A DNA stretch of 59,907 nucleotides from Cyanophora paradoxa (lineage: Eukaryota; Glaucocystophyceae; Cyanophorales; Cyanophoraceae). The first letter of the stretch is position 1, and the number at the start of each line of letters is the position of its first letter. The position numbers and the translations under genes are program-made. Shown one piece after another: positions 42,988-52,740 of this stretch. Below the pieces are notes generated by a model. The model made no database searches. It saw only the letters and a list, made by a program, of their open reading frames with translations, and was not told the DNA's origin. The stretch lies in NCBI GenBank assembly GCA_004431415.1, contig QPMI01000314.1, positions 1 through 59,907 on the forward strand. Direction: 5' to 3'.

Positions 42988-45052
42988 CTAGCGGGGGCCG
43001 AGGGCGGGGGCCTTGCGGGCGGGCCGCTCGACGCCGGCGAGGAGGTTGCTGCGGCGGCCGCCGGGCCCGGCCCCCGCGGCGAGGCTCTCGCGGCCCTCGC
43101 CAGTGAGGGGCGCCTCCTCGTCGGGCTCGCCGTCGGCGGCGCTCAGCGAGCCCGAGGCCGGCGCCGCCGCCTTGGTGTTCGCCAGCACCTCCCGCGTCAC
43201 CCCGTACGCCTTGGCTCGCCGCGCCGCCTGCTGCTTCTTGTTCGGCGACGCCTCCTCCTCGCTCGACGAGCCGTCCAGGATCGGCTTCGGCTTGGTATCG
43301 ATCCCGAGCTTCCGCTTCCGCCGCTTGACGAGCTGCGCGCGCCCCGCTCGGGCCCGGCGGGGCCGGGGCGGGGCGGGGCGGGGCGGGGCGGACGGCGGGG
43401 CGGATGAGGATGAGGTAGACGAAGAGGACGGCCATGGCCCCGCAGGCGCCGCTGATCCCGATGATCAGCGACCAGTTCGGCTTCGCCTCGATGTCTGCGC
43501 CCCCGCGCCGAGCTCAGCCCCCGCCCACCCGCGGCGCCCGCGAGCGCCGCCGCCCCGCACCCTTGATCCAAGTCAGGGTCATCTGCAGCCCGGGGTACGC
43601 CGTCTTGTACACCTGCGGGGGCGTGGGCCCACGTGCGGGGCGGGGCGGTGGCGGCGGGGGCGGACGCGGCCGGTGTGCGGGTCGGTCTTGCGGACGACGA
43701 CGTTGAAGAAGAGGCGCTGGCTCGCCCCGGGGAATGGCGGCGTCGTGATGTTCCCCGCCAGGAACTGCCCGCACGCTCGGACGGTGCGGGGGCGGGGCGG
43801 GGCGGGGCGGAGGCGGGGCGGGCCTTGTAGCTGGTGCTGAGGCCGGCGGCGGCGAGCTGCTCGGCAGTCGTGTTGCTGGGGCCCAGGGGCTCCAGCCGCC
43901 TGAAGTCCACCGTCTTCTGCGGGGGGCGTGAGGGGCCGGGGGCGCGGGGCCGGGGGCGCGGGGCGCGCGGTGGCGATCTTGCGGGACTCGAGGAGCTCGA
44001 TGCCGCAGACGGAGGTCATGATCCCCTTCGAGCGGTCGTAGCCCGCCAGGTCGACGACGTAGACGGCGTACTCGAAGTGAGTGGTGCCGTTGGCGGCCTC
44101 CACGGGGGCCCGCGCGGGGTCCGGGTCGACGGCGAGGGTGAAGAGGATGGAGACGGAGCCGTCCCACTCGTTCTGCGTCCCCGTGAAGTTCGCCCCGGGC
44201 GCCAGCAGCGGGTTGAACATCGGGTACGTCCACCCCGCGCCCCCGTACATGTCCAGCACGGGGTTCCCCTCCCCGTCCTCCGGCGGCCGGTACCCGTTCG
44301 AGTCGATGTAAACGCGCACCGTCGCCGGCGGCTTGGGGCCGGGCGGGGTGGGCGAGGGCGTGGGCGAGGGCGTGGGCGTGGGCCCCGAGGTGGGGACGGC
44401 CTTGGGCGGCACGACGACGGACATGTCCACCGTGAGCGTCTCGTCCCACGCCACCGCGATCCTGCCCCGCCGCCCCCCGCTCGCCCCCGCCCGCACAGCC
44501 CCGCCCCGGCGCGGCGGGGGCGGCGTACCAGTACCGGAGGACGTTGAGGGCGGGGATGTAGATCGTCTTGACGGGCGTGTTGGAGGGGTTCACGATGGTG
44601 GCCCCCGAGACGAGGTTCACCAGGTCGGAGCGCGTCGCCGGGCTCCCCACCAGCAGCGCGCCCCCCGCGCACGTCTCCAGCGTGATGATCGCCTGCCGCC
44701 GCACCTCGGCCCGCGCCGGGCGCCCACGCAGCACAGCGCGGCGCACCGAAGCGAACATCCAGGGCATCATCGTCCCGTTCGGGTAGGCGGTGGTGGCGCC
44801 CAGAACGAGGATTGCGTCCTCAGCTATGGCCCTCTGCACGTACGGCCCGTTGATCGTGATGGGCACGATAGCCCCGGAGTCCGTGTATGCCTGCGGGGAA
44901 GTGAGCTTGATGGAGCTGCGGGGCGCCAGGATTCGCACCGCCCTGCCGAGCTGCGCCGCTGCCAGAAATAGACAGAGCCATATGCAAAAGCACGCCGGCA
45001 CAGGCCACCGAGCCAGCGGCCGAGGCCACGCGGGCCTCGAGCTCATCTCCAA
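42988..45052 (-). CDS. Type I membrane protein, large ectodomain of unknown family
   Basis: Start MEMSSRPAWPRPLARWPVPA at 45052 followed by a signal peptide (CFCIWLCLFLAAAQLGRAVR). The ectodomain includes IKLTSPQAYTDSGAIVPITI, LETCAGGALLVGSPATRSDL, a Pro/Thr linker (TPTPSPTPSPTPPGPKPP), VRVYIDSNGYRPPEDGEGNP, WTYPMFNPLLAPGANFTGTQ, KGIMTSVCGIELLESRKIA, ITTPPFPGASQRLFFNVVVR and YKTAYPGLQMTLTWIK, with several N-glycosylation sequons. Then one transmembrane helix (LIIGISGACGAMAVLFVYLI) and a basic/acidic cytoplasmic tail (LVKRRKRKLGIDTKPKPILD, SSSEEEASPNKKQQAARRAK) ending PARKAPALGPR, stop at 42988-42990. Several GC-rich introns, including one splitting the region just after the helix. A surface receptor or adhesion role is plausible; no known domain identified. 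Confidence 0.65.
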
Positions 45053-45464
45053 TGCAGCTGCTGACTTAGCTGGCAGCTAGAAGCGCATGCCTGTTGAGAA
45101 CCGAGCGCACCAGCAAGCTAAAGCTAACGCCTGGTCCGCAAGCGGCCAGAATGCTGGACGCACAGCTATCTTCCCCTCGGCGAGGCGAGCAGGCGCAGCA
45201 GACAGGCGGACTGCAGAGCTTCGGTGGACCTATTGCAAGCGACCGGGATAGTGCGGACGTGCCTGCAGAGGCCGTGTGTGGACCAGCTGCGATTTGCACC
45301 TGTACGCCCCTGACGCTTTTTCCCCCCACTTTCGCGCCTTCTCGTCTGGGGACGGCAGCGGCCCAGGAGACCCGCGCACGCGTGCGGCAGTGACGAAGAG
45401 GCTTTGTGCCTGGTCAGAGGCCGCCTTCGATCACCCAGGAGGGCACCCAGCAGAACAACGCAGC
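45053..45464. promoter_or_regulatory. Divergent promoter spacer, membrane-protein gene and CTF18
   Basis: About 410 bp between start codons, with no supported coding region. A pyrimidine-rich stretch lies near 45310-45340. Confidence 0.4.
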
Positions 45465-48400
45465 GATGGAGCCCGAGGACTACGAGATGGAGAACTACGA
45501 CATGGACGATGAGGCCGTGAGGGAGGCAGAAGAGGAGATGATGCGCGAGCAAGGTGCGGCCGCGCCGTGCGCTTGCAGTTCAAATTGCGGCCGACCCGCC
45601 TCGCGCAGCTGCTGGCCCTGCGGCGAGAGAGGGGAGCATAGATGACGCCAAGAAGCGCCTTTCGTTCGGCGGCATCCAGCGCACGCCGGTCGGAAAGCGC
45701 GGCGAGGCCCAGCAGGAAGCAGGCACGTCGCAAGGCTGCCTTCGCGCACAGCCCGCCGGTGACCGCCGGGCAGGGCCATCAACAGAGAGTGGGAGCGTGC
45801 CAACGCCCAAGCGCGCGCGCATTGACGACAGCGAGACGCGTGCGTCGCTTCTCGGCCGCCAGCTTTTCTTGCGCTTAGCCGTGTTTCCAGAGTCGGCCCC
45901 CGGCGACGCAGAAGCCTTCGCGGCAAACGCAGATGATGCAGAGGACGAAGAGGGCGGTCAAGGAGCATTCTTCGGTCCGCTCCGCGCGGCCGCACGAGGA
46001 CTCGGCCTGACGCGTGCGCAGACGACTACGGGGGGGACGAGGGCGAGGGGGCCGAGGCCGCCGGGGAGAGGGCGGGGGCGGGAGGCGAGGCGGGGGCGGA
46101 GGGTGCGGGAGGCGCGCCCCTTGATGTTGAGCCGGAGGAGGTGCTCGTGGAGGACTGGTTCTCCGACGACGACGAGGGGCCCGCCGGCAGGGAGGCCCCC
46201 GCGGGGTCCGCCCCCCCGAGGCAGCAGCACGACGGCGCCGCGCCTGCCCCGGCGCCGGCAGCGAGCAGGCGGCCGGAACCGACGTACTACATGCGGCGGC
46301 CGCCGCCGACGGGTGCGGGCCGCTCGCGGCGCGGGGCGGCGGGGCGGCGAGCGGCGGTCGGCGGCTGAGTGGCGCGCAGGGGACTTCATGACGGTGACGG
46401 GCGGCCCGTACGGAGAGCGCCTGTACATCCGGCGGTCTACCCCTGGGGAGCTTGCGGAGCGCGCCGCGAGGGTGGGCCGCGCCGCCCGCCCCGCGCGCGA
46501 GGGGCGCGGCTCACGGCGCGCGGGGTCAGGCGCGGGCGGCGGAGGACCGGGCCTCGTTCTCGTCGGAGGCGGCGCTGCGGGAGCTCGAGCGCAAGGCCGA
46601 CGCCATCGTGCGCCCCGCCGGCCTCTCGCCCCCGCCCGCCCCCTGCGACCTTCGCTCCGCGCAGCGCCTCCAGCGGACGCTGAACCGCTCGGTCCGCGAC
46701 GCCGGCCCGCGCGCCGCGGAGGGGAGGTGCCGCCCGCCCCGCCCGCGAGGAGGGAGGATGGGGGCGGCGGGTGATGGCGGGGCGCAGCGGCGAGGCGGGC
46801 CCGTCGGGGCGAAGCGAGGGCCTCTGGGTGCAAAAGTACGCGCCGCGCTGCTTCGCCGATCTCCTCTCCGACGAGGCCCGCCGCCGGCCCCGCCCCGCCC
46901 CGCCCCTTCGGCCGCTGACGGCCGGGCAGGCGACGAACCGCGCGGTGCTGCAGTGGCTCAAGGCCTGGGACCACGTCGTCTTCGGCAAGCCGCGGCCGGC
47001 CCCGCAGCCCCTCCCGGAGCGCCGCCCCGCCGGCAAGCGCGGCGCCCCGGGGCCCTCGGACAAGGGCCCCGCCGCCGCCTTCGGACCCCGGGGCGGGCGC
47101 GCGGGGCCGCAGAAGGGCGGGGGCGAGGACGCGGAGGAGACGCGGCCGAGCCCGCGGGTGATCCTGCTGGCGGGCCCGCCGGGGCTGGGGAAGACGACGC
47201 TGGCGCACGTGGCGGCGCGGCACGCCGGCTACCGCGTCCTCGAGATCAACGCCAGCGACGACCGCACGGGGGAGACCCTCAAGCGCCGCCTCCTCGACGC
47301 CACCGAGATGCGCGCCATGTTCGCCGGCAACCGGTCCGCGCCACCCACCGCGCCGCGCCGCCGGGCCGGGGAGGGCGTGACGGTGGGCGGCAGGCCGAAC
47401 TGCGTTGTGCTGGACGAGATCGACGGGGCGCTGGAGGGGTCGGAGGGCCGGGGCGCCATCAGCATGCTGCTGAAGATCGTGCACGCGGGGGACGGCAAGC
47501 GCCGGGCGCGCCCCGCCGAGGGCGACCCCGACGACGAGGCCCCCGCCGACGAGCCCGACGAGGAGGCCGACGAGGCCGCGGCCGAGGCGCCGCGGCGCGC
47601 CCGCAAGAAGGGCGCCGCGGGGGCCTCCCTCAAGAAGCTCTGCCGCCCCATCATCTGCGTCTGCAACGACCCGTCCGCCCACCTCCTGCCGCCCCGCCCC
47701 GCCCGCTCCGCCCCGCGGCGGGTTGACGGCGGGGCAGGTACGTGCCGGCGCTGCGGCCGCTGCGGATGGAGGCTCAGGTCTTCCACTTCCGGCGGCCGCC
47801 CGTCTCCCGCCTTGCCCGCCGCCTCAAGCTCATCTGCCAGGCCGTCCGCCCCGGCCCCGCCCCGGGCCGGCCGCCTCGCCTGGCTCAGGCGGGGCCGGCG
47901 CAGGAGGGGCTCTCGGTGGACACGCGTGCGCTGACGGCCCTCTGCGAGCTCACCGAGTGCGACGTCCGCACCTGCCTCAACACCCTCCAGGCGCCGCCGC
48001 CCCGCCGCCCCGCCCTTCTCGCTGTCCATCTCACCCCCACGCAGTTCGTGCGCAACCGGCAGGAGCCCTCGATCGCCGTCACCACGCACACCCTCGCCCG
48101 CGGTGCGCCCCCCGCCCGCGGCCAGTGCCCTCCGCGCGGCCTCCCGGGCCGACCGTCGGGCGTGCAGCGGCCGTGGGCCACAAGGACTTTGCCCGCTCCC
48201 ACTTCGCCGTGTGGCAGTCGATCTTCGAGGCGCCGAAGCGCGGCAGCGACGCGTTGGCGGAGCTCGCGCGCGCCGGCTCCGGGCCGAGCGGCGCGGCGCG
48301 GGGCGAGGCGGGGCGGCAGGGGGTGCCGCCGGAGCGGCAGCGGCACTGGCGGGAGATGCAGGAGCGGCTGTACGCGCACGGGGACGCGGAGAAGGTGCTG

Positions 48401-49804
48401 GAGGGCGTGCACGAGAACCTGCACGCCGTCGGCTTCCACGACCCGCTCCTCACGCGCGCCGCCGACGCCCTCGACTGGCTCTGCCTCGGCGACCTCCTCG
48501 CCAAGCGCCACGCCTCGGGCTTCGCCCCCTTCCCGCCCCTCGCCGTCCACTACATCGCCCGCACGCCCGACGCTGCCCGCGTCCGCCTCGCCTTCCCCTC
48601 CGCCATCACCGAGGTCCCGCCCCCGCCCCCTCGCCCCGCGCCCCGCGCGCGGTGCCGGGGCGCGAGCGGGCGGGCGGCAGGCGCGCTTCAAGGCGCGGCA
48701 GAACGGGAACGTGGTGCGGGACTTCGTGCGGGGCGCCGTGTGCGCGGCGACGCAGCCGCCGCCCTTCTCGTCCGCCCTGCTGGACGTCCTCCCCGCCCTC
48801 CTCCGCACCCTCGCCGTCTCCACCAAGAAGGCGCCCCCGCCCGCCCCGCCCCCGCCCCCGCCCCCGCGCGCGCGGCGAGGCGGGGCGGGCGCAGGGGAAT
48901 GCGCAGCTGCTGTCGGGGAAGGAGCGGGAGGAGGTGCGGGAGGCGGCGCTGCGGATGGCGGACTACGGCGTCTCCTTCCGCGCCGGCCACCGCCCCGACG
49001 GCGCCTTCGCCTTCCACATCGAGCCGTCCGCCCGCCCCGCCCCGCCCTCGCTCCGCCCCCGCCCGGCCCCGCCGCGAGCGCGGCGCAGGGCGATCGACGG
49101 GGTGTGCACGTTCGGGGGCCGCTGCGAGGCGAGCGCCGCCTTCGAGGCGATGCCGGACAGCGTCAAGTCCCTCCTCGCCAAGGAGGCCCGCCCCCGCCCG
49201 CCCCGCGCCCCGCCTCCTCACCCGCCCCCGCAGGCCGACGCCGAGGCGAGCCGCCGCGCCGAAGCCGCCGCCGCCGCCCGCGTCAAGGGCGGCCCCGCCC
49301 CCGCCGCCGGCCCGCCGCGGCCGCCGCCCCGTGCGTCCTCCGGAGCCGCCTCCCGCGGCGGCCCTCGCTGACGGCGGCGCGGCAGCTCTGCGGGCGAGGC
49401 GACGCCGCCGACTCGGGGGCGCGAGGCAAACCCGCTCGCCCGCGCGACGGTCCTCACCAAGCGCCCCGCCGCCGCCGCCGGCCTCGCCGCTCCCGCCCCG
49501 CCCCTGCCGCCCCCGGCGAGACCGCCGCGCCGCCCGCTCCCTCGCGGGGTGCGCCTCGCCCGCGCCCTCCGCCGCGCCGTGCGCCGTGGAGGCGGGCGCT
49601 GAGGCGGGCGCAGGCGTGCGGATGGCGGACTGGATGGGGCTCCCGAAGAAGCGGCGGGAGACGGCGGCGGGCCCCGCGGAGGGGCGGGAGGGGAAGGGGA
49701 AGGGGAAGGGGGCCGGGGAGGAGAAGCCCGGCGTGCACTACCGCTTCCACGAGGGCTTCACCAACGCCGTCCGCCGCACCGTCCTCGTCAGGCACCTCCT
49801 CTAG
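45465..49804 (+). CDS. CHTF18: CTF18, chromosome transmission fidelity clamp-loader large subunit
   Basis: RFC-like AAA+ subunit that loads PCNA for sister-chromatid cohesion and checkpoint signalling. Start MEPEDYEMENYDMDDEAVRE at 45465; stop TAG at 49802-49804. Family landmarks: KKRLSFGGIQRTPVGKR; FMTVTGGPYGERLYIRRS; LWVQKYAPRCFADLLSDE joined across an intron to ATNRAVLQWLKAWDHVVFGK; Walker A ILLAGPPGLGKTTLAHVAAR; HAGYRVLEINASDDRTGETL; Walker B region PNCVVLDEIDGALEGSEGRG; RPIICVCNDP joined to YVPALRPLRMEAQVFHFRRP; TALCELTECDVRTCLNTLQ; KDFARSHFAVWQSIFEAPKR; and the diagnostic C-terminus HYRFHEGFTNAVRRTVLVRH. About a dozen short GC-rich introns, many GC-AG, for example 46876-46929 (AGGC on both sides) and 49186-49233 (AGGCC on both sides). 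Some exon borders in 45.6-46.8 and 49.3-49.6 kb are uncertain. Confidence 0.93.
46876..46929 (+). mobile_element. Introner-like GC-AG intron in CTF18
   Basis: 54 nt; AGGC at both borders (46874-46877, 46928-46931). It starts GCCCGCCGCCGG and ends GGCCGGGCAG, which are partly complementary. Splicing joins LLSDE to ATNRAVLQWL, matching the family. Confidence 0.65.
49186..49233 (+). mobile_element. Introner-like GC-AG intron in CTF18
   Basis: 48 nt; AGGCC at both borders (49184-49188, 49232-49236). Splicing joins LLAKE to ADAEASRRAE. Confidence 0.6.
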
Positions 49805-49987
49805 CGCCCCGCCCGCCCCGCCCCGCCGCCGGGCCGCCCCGCCTCGTGCACCCGGGGCGCCTGCTGTCAGACACTGCAGTCCAGTGCAGGCTTGCATTCA
49901 AAAGCACGTCGGCCGGCGCACAAAGCGTGGGGCGGGGCGGGGCGGGGCAGGGGAGGGGGCCCGGGTGGGCGGGGCGGGGCGGGCGGG
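49805..49987. other. Intergenic between convergent genes
   Basis: About 180 bp, strongly GC-rich with GGGGC boxes at both ends; no gene. Confidence 0.4.
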
Positions 49988-50738
49988 GGCTACGAGGAGG
50001 GCGGCTTGGCGCCGGGCATCTTGGTGAAGAGGCGGTCGCGGCCGAGCCAGCCGGGGCCCCCGTCCGGGCCCTTCTCCTCCGGCGGCGGCGTCCGCTTCTC
50101 CTCGTCCGTGCTCTCCTGCGCGCCCTCGCCCGCCTCAGCGGCCCCGTGTCTGGAGTGCCGCGCGGGCCGCGGCGGGCCTTGATGTACTCGCGCATGACCT
50201 CCATCTTGCCCCGCTCGAGGCCCTCCATCATCTGCCGCGGCGCGGCGTCAGGGCGCGCCCCGGGCCTCAGGGCCCCGCCGCCCGCCCCGCCCCGCGCGGG
50301 CGCTCGCCATCTCGGGAACCATGCCAAGCTCCAGCTGCTCGACGAACTGCTCCTGAGCTGTGATGAATTCGTTCGCAACCGAGGGCATCTCCTTGAACCT
50401 GCGCGCGCCAGCGGCCGGCGCTCGGCGGCGGCGGCGGCGGCCGGCGGGAGCGGGGCGCGCGCGCACAGGGCCTGGATGAACGCTTTGGGCTCCTGGCGGA
50501 GGGAGTGCCGCGCAACTGAGCGAACTCAACTTCGCAAGAACACATATGAGCAAGAAGAGCGCACAGAAGTCCCTGAACGCCTGCGCCTCCTCCGCCTCCA
50601 TCGAGTTCACCACGCGCTTCGCCACCTGCCCCTCCCAGCCTCGGCCCGGCGGCTCGGCGGCCCCAGGCGCCCCCACCCCGCGCGCGCGGCCCTTACCATA
50701 AGATTAATTGCGTTGAAAAGAACCCTGCGAGGAAGCAT
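49988..50738 (-). CDS. Small uncharacterised helical protein
   Basis: No family recognised. Likely start MLPRRVLFNAINLM at 50738, followed by a consensus-like 5' splice site GTAAGG. Spliced exons: VAKRVVNSMEAEEAQAFRDF; FRSVARHSLRQEPKAFIQAL; FKEMPSVANEFITAQEQFVE joined to QLELGMVPEMA; RQMMEGLERGKMEVMREYIK; and an acidic/Pro end ESTDEEKRTPPPEEKGPDGG to LFTKMPGAKPPSS, stop at 49988-49990. Four introns, mixed ordinary (40 nt after FRDF) and GC-rich. Mostly helical and charged, about 150 residues. The upstream 0.9 kb is a divergent spacer shared with the small membrane-protein gene. Confidence 0.6.
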
Positions 50739-51632
50739 CCGCTCAGATCATTCGCGAAACCCTCGCAGCACTTCGCGCCGCCGCAGTTAAAAACCCGAAT
50801 TCGACACCTCCCTTCGAAGCAGCGGGCCGCGCCGCAGAGCCTTCAATGCGTGCGCACGAACCTGCTCGCCTCCCGCTGCGTGCCGGGGTGGGCGTCGACG
50901 GTCAGTGGGCGTCTGGGGGTGGGGGGACCCGGAACACAGTTGAAGCAGCGGCACCTCCAGAGGGAACGGGACCTCCCGATCCGGCATCGCAGCCTGACCA
51001 GATTAGCATCGACCACGATTACTATTCATCGCAACGTTTGAACAGCGCGCTGAGCGCACACCTCTCCATCGGCGCAGCGGACGACGAAGTGCCGATCCGG
51101 GCAGACTGGGCCTCGGCTCGAAGCAAAGAAGCGCTTGTGTGAGCTTGGTCCCCGTGTGCGCGCCAGTTGAACCTCTGCTGCGAAGCCGCCGACCCGCCGC
51201 CCGAACCGATGTTGGACAGGCGCGACGACCGAGAACGCCGAAATCGAGGACATGCTATAGATGGTCTAAATATGATCAGTATAGCCACAGAGCTTTGCTG
51301 GGCGCTGCCTGGCGGCTTATACCTCGCTTCCTCGACGCTTCCTGCCTTCCCCGGAGTCGACCCCTCGATCCGAGTTGACACAGGTACCCTTCGATCTGAC
51401 GAGCAGAAACGACCAAGTTTCCAGCGGATCAGACGGCCACTTCCCAGCCAGTCTAGTACGAAGTGTGCGCATTCACCGCTCTTCGGCACCGCGTCACTGA
51501 GCTGTGTCCGGCAATCGACTTCCACGCTGGTTGCGCGCACCGTCCGGGTGCGTCAGACGCGCGCAGCGCGATGCCTACGCCGAGCCTTACATCCAGTTGC
51601 GCGTCCAGTGACCGAGCTGAGCGAGGGACATC
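50739..51632. other. Divergent upstream spacer, about 0.9 kb
   Basis: Moderate GC. Both strands have open stretches of up to 172 codons, but none shows a domain, a helix pattern or convincing splice sites. An unrecognised 5' exon of either neighbour could lie here. Confidence 0.4.
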
Positions 51633-51984
51633 ATGGTCAAGGATTCTTCAGCCAAGCTTTCCAAGAGCGAGGTTGACGTGCGTCTCGATCTTACTTTATC
51701 GCCTTGTTATGTCGCGCTGAACCCTCTCGTTAGCAATATCGGCGCAACCTTGGAAACAGGTTCGAGCCTATGCACATCGGCGGTTCGACGCCACGCTCTT
51801 TGACTAATTGGGCGTTTACAGAGAGAAGAACCTCGATCGAGGTGCGCGGAATGCGATCCACAATGCAGCTGTTCGCCGTCAGTCCTCCAAGGCTGCCACT
51901 GGCGATTTCTTGAAATGGGCCTTCATTGTGATTGCTGTGCTCCTCGGGGTTCTAATCATCCTTCTGCCCTTCATGAAGCGGTAA
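51633..51984 (+). CDS. Small single-pass tail-anchored membrane protein, possibly RAMP4/SERP-like
   Basis: Three exons inferred: MVKDSSAKLSKSE (start 51633), VRAYAHRR, and EKNLDRGARNAIHNAAVRRQ continuing SSKAATGDFLKWAFIVIAVL and LGVLIILLPFMKR, stop TAA at 51982-51984. About 74 residues: a basic N-terminal half, then one C-terminal transmembrane segment with a two-residue lumenal end. Size, the basic NxxxRGxxx stretch and C-terminal anchor resemble RAMP4/SERP translocon-associated proteins, but identity is low and an unrelated tail-anchored protein is possible. Introns are ordinary, ending GAAACAG and GTTTACAG. Its 3' end lies inside a tandem duplication shared with the convergent beta-helix gene. 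Confidence 0.55.
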
Positions 51985-52740
51985 TTTAGAAAGAGCAGAC
52001 ATGTACAGATTTCGAATTTTTCGATGTTGCTGCATCATGGCATATGCACTGCACTCGTTTCGTACCGATGAGTTATTGGATGACGAAGCTATCCGGAAGG
52101 AATGATATTCCCGTCGCATCCCGTCGCAATGAATGAAGGACGCAAAGGTTGGTACCGCGTCGCATCAAGAAGCAGCACCGGAGCACTCGCTATCCCCTGA
52201 ATCGCCTGCATGCCGGGGCAGTCAGATCGAAATCAAACTTACGAAATTGAAACCGAAATTGCCAAGTTGAGGAGCGCACTTTTGTCCGGATCCAACGCAA
52301 TGGCCGTCGGGCGTCACGGCGTTTATCGAAGAGCGTATTCGACTCCGGATCCCCAGAGCAGGCCCACGGCTGCGGCGGCCGCCATGTACATCCCACACGT
52401 GTACCCCGGACTTGAGGTTTGTATTCGTATCCAAATGCTCAAACCCCATTCGCACGACCTCAAACCCCCATTTGTCCATCAAACCCTCATTCTTGTTAAA
52501 ATGTGTGCAAGGTGCGGCCGCGGTGTAGGCTGAACCACGCCAGTGCTCCTCGAAATCTCTTTACAATGGATGAACTTGTTGTACTCTACAAATCCGTCTG
52601 CTCCCTCCTGTAGCAGAGCTGAGTTAAACATCAGGCCTGAAACAATATATATGGCGATCCCACCTGAAACCACATGGCGATCGCTGTGTAGACCGCGAGT
52701 AGGATCCTGCGCACCCGTAGTTTAGAAAGAACAGATCTAG
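51930..52740. repeat. Tandem duplication, copy 1 (about 0.9-1 kb unit)
   Basis: It contains the 3' end of the small membrane-protein gene (CTCGGGGTTCTAATCAT at about 51944), the dispersed motif (52009-52065), and beta-helix terminal-exon sequence (52140-52690) whose landmarks CGGTCAGATCGAAATCAAAC-like, CACTCGCTATCCCCT, ATGTACATCCCACAC, TGAACCACGCCAGTGCTCCT and TCTGCTCCCTCCTG all recur in copy 2 in the same order. Confidence 0.75.
52009..52065 (+). repeat. Dispersed AT-rich motif, copy B
   Basis: TTTCGAATTTTTCGATGTTG with downstream TGCACTCGTTTCGTAC, 25 nt after a stop codon. Paired with copy C by the tandem duplication and matched by copy A 14 kb away. Confidence 0.7.

Noticed and set aside
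51022-51540. 172-codon minus-strand ORF and overlapping plus-strand ORFs in the spacer
   Set aside because: No domain, no codon regularity, and they overlap each other on both strands; probably chance openings.
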